Source: Sternotherus odoratus
Taxonomy: Eukaryota > Chordata > Testudines > Kinosternidae
Assembly: GCA_032164245.1 (NCBI GenBank)
Contig: JAVMKO010000003.1
Coordinates: forward strand, 133,856,424 to 133,920,423
Direction of reading: 5' to 3'
DNA length: 64,000 nt
Every line of letters starts with the position of its first letter. Position 1 is the stretch's first letter. This document shows, piece after piece, positions 61,601 to 64,000 of this stretch. Under the pieces are notes generated by a model. It was not told the DNA's origin. It made no database searches and worked only from the letters and a program-made list of their open reading frames with translations. Both the position numbers and the translations under genes were made by a program.

Positions 61601-62836
61601 GAAATGAAAATGAAGTAGTGCAAATAAGGTTGAGAGAGAAGAAGTTCAGAGATCAGAAGTGAGCCACGCTGAATCGCGACCAAGGAAAGGGAGTGCCTAA
61701 GATGGTAAGCCCTGAGTCAATATACAGCTGGATATCAAATTCAGAGGGTCAGGAGAATAAAGTGGCGGTAAGGTTCAGATTACCAGTAGCTGTAGACAAG
61801 AAATCATTTTTCCACACATGCAATAAGATGTTGCACAACTGGCTACATAACTTATGGGAAAGGTTTTCTTCTTTTAAAAACAAATCTTGTAATGTACTAT
61901 TGTTGGAAGTAGGTTCCTATATAATTTATATTAAGAAAATGCATCAGTAAAGCAATTCTACACCCATCTTTTACTGAACCCAGTCTACATTACTTGTAAT
62001 GGCAGAGTAAAGCAACACATTCTTACTCGGCTATTACACAGGCCATATTAAATAGCTAAAAAACTGAAGATTTTTTAAGACCGGGAATATCAGCCAGTCA
62101 GGGAATATCAACCAGTCACTTTACAACTACATAAAAGCAAGCAGAAAGCCAGACAAATAGCAGAGTGAGCATCCCACTGAGAGGCACAATGCATTTAGAA
62201 TATTGCAGTGCTTTAATCTGAACACATTTCCAAGACACCCATATTTTTCAGTTTCTTGTTAGGTATATTGTCGAAGGAAGATTTGAAATGAGTCTTCCAA
62301 AAACCTTTTTTTTAAAAAATCCTGTATTAAAAATACAGTTGATCAACCAATTAAATCAAAAGTCCAATGTCAATTACTCTAACTCTCAGTAATATCATAT
62401 TTTTTAAAAATATAAGCAAAAGTTTCAGGGGAAGTCCAGCACTGCAACAGCAAGGAATTCAGCTGTGTTGGGAATGGGGTGAACTAGAAGAGTTATAAGA
62501 TTTTCCCCATATTGTGTCTGCCAACACTATGTGGCCTATCAGTATCAAAAAAGGGGGGGGGGGGGGGGGGAGTGGGAAACGTGTGTTCAACTATCAAATT
62601 AAATAGAACTATGAAATTTCCTAAAATTTAGCAGAAATTAGCAACATTATGTCCAGTAAATCAGCAAATTAAAAGAGTTTGTGTAGAAGGAAAGGAAAAT
62701 CAAGTTCAAAACCCAATCCACCAGAAACTACTAAATCATTTATACCTATAGCAAACAGCAAAATGGGCATATGCAGCTACAATCCAGTTATGGTGGCCAG
62801 CTACTATCAGAACCTTTCGTGGATCCACAGGAAATC
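34113..62836 (-). CDS. KCTD3: KCTD3, C-terminal three quarters: last 11 coding exons
   Basis: Joined on the - strand: 62746-62836, 59124-59314, 52779-52894, 44596-44683, 44315-44431, 42828-42998, 40199-40354, 38113-38209, 35493-35677, 35269-35407, 34113-34680. All phases match, giving about 638 codons plus a stop at 34113-34115. Human KCTD3 is 815 aa, so roughly 177 N-terminal residues, including the BTB/T1 tetramerisation domain, and the promoter are right of the window. What is present is the WD40-like propeller (blocks [57 protein letters not shown]) and a Ser/Pro/Lys-rich tail ending QDYSL. KCTD3 is reported to bind HCN3 pacemaker channels and raise their surface expression. The gene appears intact. 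Identity very secure. Confidence 0.96.
35269..35407 (-). CDS. KCTD3: KCTD3 exon, linker after the WD region
   Basis: 139 nt, phase 1 in, 2 out. Acceptor gtctaag, donor gtaggc. It encodes [19 protein letters not shown], then [20 protein letters not shown]. Human reads PATSVVQHSHLRES at the end. Confidence 0.95.
35493..35677 (-). CDS. KCTD3: KCTD3 exon, last WD-like blade
   Basis: 185 nt, phase 2 in, 1 out. Acceptor ttttgtag, donor gtaggt. It encodes [20 protein letters not shown], then [19 protein letters not shown] and [20 protein letters not shown] is a classical WD-repeat ending. Confidence 0.96.
35678..38112. other. KCTD3 intron
   Basis: Contains the MITE at 36524-36683 and a MIR-like trace at 37715-37870, followed by a G-rich tract at 37881-37900. 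Otherwise AT-rich unassigned sequence. Confidence 0.5.
36524..36683. mobile_element. Short MITE with about 30-bp imperfect inverted ends
   Basis: The left end tgacaagctggggtatgaat ctacagcat and the reverse complement of the right end tgacaagtcagggtgtgaat ctatagcat are clearly related. 160 bp, no coding capacity. Target duplication not resolved. Confidence 0.65.
38113..38209 (-). CDS. KCTD3: KCTD3 exon, WD-like region
   Basis: 97 nt, phase 1 in, 2 out. Acceptor tctatag, donor gtaaaa. It encodes [20 protein letters not shown] and [11 protein letters not shown] (human [20 protein letters not shown]). Confidence 0.95.
39039..39370. mobile_element. Pogo/Tigger-type Tc1-mariner MITE
   Basis: Ends CAGTAAACCCTCGATTTAAC and (reverse complement) CAGTAAAACCTCCATTTAAC, flanked by TA at 39037-39038 and 39371-39372. 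332 bp with a GC-rich core (cccgggtcccggcagcggg type). Subterminal cggac/gtccg blocks occur at both ends. No transposase remains. Confidence 0.85.
40199..40354 (-). CDS. KCTD3: KCTD3 exon, WD-like region
   Basis: 156 nt, phase 1 to 1. Acceptor tgtctag, donor gtaggc. It encodes [20 protein letters not shown], then [20 protein letters not shown] and SSGNDI. Confidence 0.95.
41378..41480. repeat. 103-bp hairpin with perfect 30-bp arms inside a MITE-like block
   Basis: Left arm 41378-41407 (tttccctgttgcagtgaagg gctctggcag) is exactly reverse-complemented at 41451-41480. The loop contains a second nested inverted repeat (aggcagcagggaaa / ttccctgctgcct). The surrounding 41265-41700 has aatctacacttacag and ctgtgctagctggtg motifs of turtle MITEs. 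Confidence 0.9.
42560..42712 (+). mobile_element. Penelope-type terminal-repeat fragment with decayed hammerhead motif
   Basis: Reads gcatccgatgaagtgggcta, then ggccacaaaagcttatgctg, then ggttagtctctaagatgcta and caagtattcctcgttttc. This is the same architecture as the motifs at 5304 and 28646, but with U4 changed to C and the GAAA box replaced by AAAA, so it is expected to be dead. Confidence 0.7.
42828..42998 (-). CDS. KCTD3: KCTD3 exon, WD-like region
   Basis: 171 nt, phase 1 to 1. Acceptor ttttgtag, donor gtaatc. It encodes [39 protein letters not shown] and [15 protein letters not shown], as in human. Confidence 0.96.
42999..44314. other. KCTD3 intron, nothing seen
   Basis: AT-rich, no named repeat; small open frames are not convincing. 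Confidence 0.5.
44315..44431 (-). CDS. KCTD3: KCTD3 exon, WD-like region
   Basis: 117 nt, phase 1 to 1. Acceptor tatgcag, donor gtttgt, which is weak but legal and forced by phase with the next exon. It encodes [20 protein letters not shown] and then [15 protein letters not shown]. Confidence 0.94.
44596..44683 (-). CDS. KCTD3: KCTD3 exon, WD-like region
   Basis: 88 nt, phase 0 in, 1 out. Acceptor tactag, donor gtaaga. It encodes [20 protein letters not shown] then CNNGSIYYI. Confidence 0.95.
44684..45977. other. KCTD3 intron, little seen
   Basis: Only the short old motif gaaatcaatgggagttttac / cattgacttcaatggaa at about 44930-44970, which is frequent in reptile genomes. Confidence 0.45.
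45978..46261. mobile_element. hAT (Charlie-like) MITE
   Basis: Ends cagaggttggcaaccttcag and (reverse complement) caggggtcagcaaccttcag with 8-bp flanks cattagac (45970-45977) and cattacac (46262-46269), 7 of 8 identical. 284 bp; the interior has a second inverted pair (gcaatttgccgttcctagcc / aatagcgaattgcagccac). Confidence 0.85.
47815..48652 (+). mobile_element. CR1 LINE 3' part, interrupted
   Basis: Sense CR1: tactgtgtccaattttgctc, aaaggatccagaggcaagca, ggaatgg-type block aggcaatgggttcaaact, aacagactgccaaggaggt, tcactggaagtttttaaaag, ctggatactcttttaaaag. It resumes at 48616 after the hAT insert with gactcttccaatcccttcta. Confidence 0.85.
48264..48607. mobile_element. hAT-type MITE nested in the CR1
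   Basis: Ends cagtgattctcaaactgtgg and (reverse complement) cagatgttctcaacttcatt. Flanking 8-mers aactagat (48256-48263) and atctagaa (48608-48615) agree at 6 of 8. 344 bp with tandem tccccac/cggggctc-rich cargo. Confidence 0.8.
51218..52149 (-). mobile_element. Non-autonomous Helitron with expanded minisatellite
   Basis: On the - strand it starts TCTATATATAAAAGTCAAAT after an A and ends ...CCGGGTATTTTCGCTAG before a T, with the short CCCG/CGGG hairpin just upstream of CTAG. A|TC...CTAG|T is the Helitron signature. The inner part includes tgtaccaaatttcaagtctc and a GC-rich tandem array. No Rep/helicase is present. Confidence 0.75.
51319..51795. repeat. Minisatellite of about 37-bp units in the Helitron
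   Basis: Around ten to twelve copies of a unit beginning gaccaaacccgacaccccca and continuing cctcacttacccc, differing mainly in C-run length. Units are nearly identical in the middle of the array. It produces a spurious 250-codon open frame. Confidence 0.9.
52779..52894 (-). CDS. KCTD3: KCTD3 exon, WD-like region
   Basis: 116 nt, ends in phase 0. Acceptor tttgtag, donor gtgtgt. It encodes [20 protein letters not shown] and [18 protein letters not shown], as in human. The exon is isolated by introns of about 6.2 kb (to the 5' exon) and 8.1 kb (to the 3' exon). Confidence 0.96.
52895..54227. other. KCTD3 intron, nothing seen
   Basis: AT-rich, no repeat recognised. Confidence 0.5.
54233..54523. 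mobile_element. MITE with TTCAG flanks
   Basis: Ends gccaggtctacaccataa and (reverse complement) ggcagttctacacttaat. The 5-mer TTCAG lies on both sides (54228-54232, 54524-54528). 291 bp with internal ataactaccacctcttgcag / gaagcgctacag motifs common in turtle MITEs. Confidence 0.65.
56593..57427 (-). mobile_element. Second non-autonomous Helitron copy
   Basis: Same family and orientation as 51218-52149. CTAG at 56593-56596 is followed on the - strand by T, and the 5' TCTATATAAAAG is preceded by A (boundary 57427 or 57431). The 57180-57420 segment is almost identical to the first copy. The array (about 56694-57125) is more diverged and less regular than in copy one. Confidence 0.75.
57432..59123. 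other. KCTD3 intron
   Basis: MIR-like SINE trace at 57475-57640 on the - strand (ttcagctctctgtgcttcag tttcc). An unassigned MITE-like block at about 58440-58700. Nothing else. Confidence 0.5.
59124..59314 (-). CDS. KCTD3: KCTD3 exon, WD-like region
   Basis: 191 nt. Acceptor tcccag, donor gtgagt. It encodes [20 protein letters not shown], then [17 protein letters not shown] and [16 protein letters not shown]. It matches human with a single obvious Val-to-Ile change (LWSVQD to LWSIQD). Confidence 0.96.
59315..62745. other. KCTD3 intron, mostly unassigned
   Basis: AT-rich. A possible MITE remnant at about 61225-61520 (cgctgtccccgcagctattt, ggcagtgtagac). A6G18 tract at 62547-62570. No exon candidate. 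Confidence 0.45.
62746..62836 (-). CDS. KCTD3: KCTD3 exon, first WD-like blade in window
   Basis: 91 nt, begins with two bases of a Gly codon and ends with two bases of an Arg codon. Acceptor ttctag, donor gtataa. It encodes [17 protein letters not shown] and [10 protein letters not shown], essentially identical to human KCTD3. It is the most 5' KCTD3 exon in the window. Confidence 0.95.
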
Positions 62837-63023
62837 CTAGAAAATAGTAATGAAAAGAAAAGGGTTATCCTCAGTTACAGACATCATTCTTTAACCAACT
62901 TAAATATAGAAGATGAGAGGCTGGGAAATCATACTCAAAAGTCTCAACCTAGGATTCCGAGACTGACTGTTTTGTAGAAATGAAGCTTTGCCTTCTCAGA
63001 TGGTGTGCACTGGCTGTACACAC

Positions 63024-63821
63024 TGTGACAGTTCCTCCTCTGCCTTGGTGGGTCCTGTGCTTATTGGCGGATTTGCTCTCCTCAGAGATTCACAGCAGCC
63101 CTCAGTTTGGCCACTTTTGCTAGTGGCTCAAACCTGCCATCCACTCAGCTAACCTCACCACTGGCCAGCATGGGGAAAGGGAGAACAATCCCTGCAATCT
63201 CTGTTGATTCACTAGTGGGTCGGGGGACAGGCCAGGGACCTTCCCCTTTGGTGGGACCCACAGTCCAGGTCAACTCCTCTTGTACCCAATAGGGAGTTGG
63301 AGAGAGTGGGGAACCCAGGCCCGCCCTCTACTCTGGGTTCCAGCCCATACCCCTGTGATTGTAGCTGTCTACAAGGTTTCCTGTAACAGCTGCGTGACAG
63401 CTACACCTCCCTGGGATACTTCCCCACGGCCTGCTCTCAACACCTTCTTTTTCCTTACTGCAGGACCTTCCTCCTGATGTCTGAGGACACTTGTACTCCT
63501 CAGTCCTCCAACAATATGCCTTCTCACTCTCAACTCCTTGTGTGCTTCTTGCTCACAGCTCCTCGCATGCACCTCACTAACTGAAGTGAGGTCCTTTTTA
63601 AACCAGGTGCCCTGATTAGCCTCCCTGTCGTAATTAATTCTAGCAGCTTTTTAATTGGCTCCAGGTGTCCTAATTAGCCTGCCATAATTGATTTCAGCAA
63701 CTTCCTGATTGTTCTGGAACAGCCCATTATTTTACTCAGGGAAAAGGAACCTGTATAATCTGAGGCTAATGTATCTACTTTTGATCACTCTCCTGTAGCC
63801 ATCTGGCCTGACCCTGTCACA
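63024..63821 (-). mobile_element. Solo LTR, Gypsy-type
   Basis: 798 bp bounded by TGTGACA...TGTCACA (5'-TG...CA-3'), with 4-mers acac and atac as imperfect duplication. On the - strand it reads tgtgacagggtcaggccaga, then several taattaggacacctgga-type lines and an aggaggaaggtcctgcagta block, matching an LTR family abundant in turtles. No internal domain or second LTR in the window. Confidence 0.7.
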
Positions 63822-63945
63822 ATACAAACAAGCTAAGTACATGATTGACAGTGTATCCTAAATCACTATTACAGTGCTATCAGTGTTTTCGATATCTGAA
63901 TCCATAGGACTTATGTTCTTTTGTAGAATGAGGCAACTCAGCTAA

Positions 63946-64000
63946 TCTATATATATAAAAGTCAAATGGTGTATGCGTGCGTGTATGTACGTTCCCTTAC
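63946..64000 (+). mobile_element. Third Helitron copy, 5' end, cut by window edge
   Basis: TCTATATATATAAAAGTCAA after an A, followed by atggtgtatgcgtgcgtg. This is the 5' terminus of the same family as 51218 and 56593, here on the + strand. The rest is outside. Confidence 0.7.

Noticed and set aside
1..64000. CRISPR arrays, bacterial operons, tRNA or rRNA genes
   Set aside because: None seen. The window is vertebrate nuclear DNA, and tandem arrays here are minisatellites without spacers.

Overview
The window is vertebrate nuclear DNA, most likely from a turtle. Coding exons cover only about 3.5 kb of 64 kb. They are short, flanked by AG/GT splice sites and mutually phase-compatible. The rest is intron, 3' UTR and interspersed repeats. 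The turtle call rests on repeat types I recognise: CR1 LINE ends, Penelope-like elements with hammerhead motifs, Harbinger-type elements carrying a Myb/SANT-like ORF, hAT MITEs and a Gypsy-type LTR. Species is not determined.

Layout. 1-9284 is intronic sequence of USH2A (+ strand) with no exon that I can see. 9285-29058 holds the last eight constitutive coding exons of USH2A (usherin) plus a likely 24-codon cassette exon. They encode the terminal fibronectin type III region, the transmembrane helix and the cytoplasmic tail ending in a PDZ-binding motif. 29059-34112 is the tail-to-tail intergenic/3' UTR interval. 34113-62836 holds the last eleven coding exons of KCTD3 on the - strand (WD40-like region and C-terminal tail). 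Its BTB/T1 domain and promoter lie beyond the right edge. 62837-64000 is KCTD3 intron with a solo LTR and the start of a Helitron. The convergent USH2A-KCTD3 order matches human 1q41, so this is ordinary conserved synteny.

The genes do not form a pathway. Usherin is an adhesion protein of stereocilia ankle links and the photoreceptor periciliary membrane. KCTD3 is a cytosolic BTB/WD protein reported to act with HCN3 channels.

The most interesting material is in the introns: (i) a 127-bp insert at 28609-28735 with a perfect 14-bp target duplication and a hammerhead-like ribozyme core with intact CUGANGA and GAAA boxes; (ii) a Penelope-like GIY-YIG fragment abutting a second hammerhead-like motif; (iii) three Helitron-type ends with expanded GC-rich minisatellite cargo; (iv) several MITEs with exact target duplications and GC-rich foldback cargo; (v) a three-layer transposon nest; (vi) a nearly perfect 87-bp inverted repeat about 0.8 kb apart; (vii) the candidate cassette exon in the usherin tail. 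All family names come from reading the sequence and memory; no database search was run.
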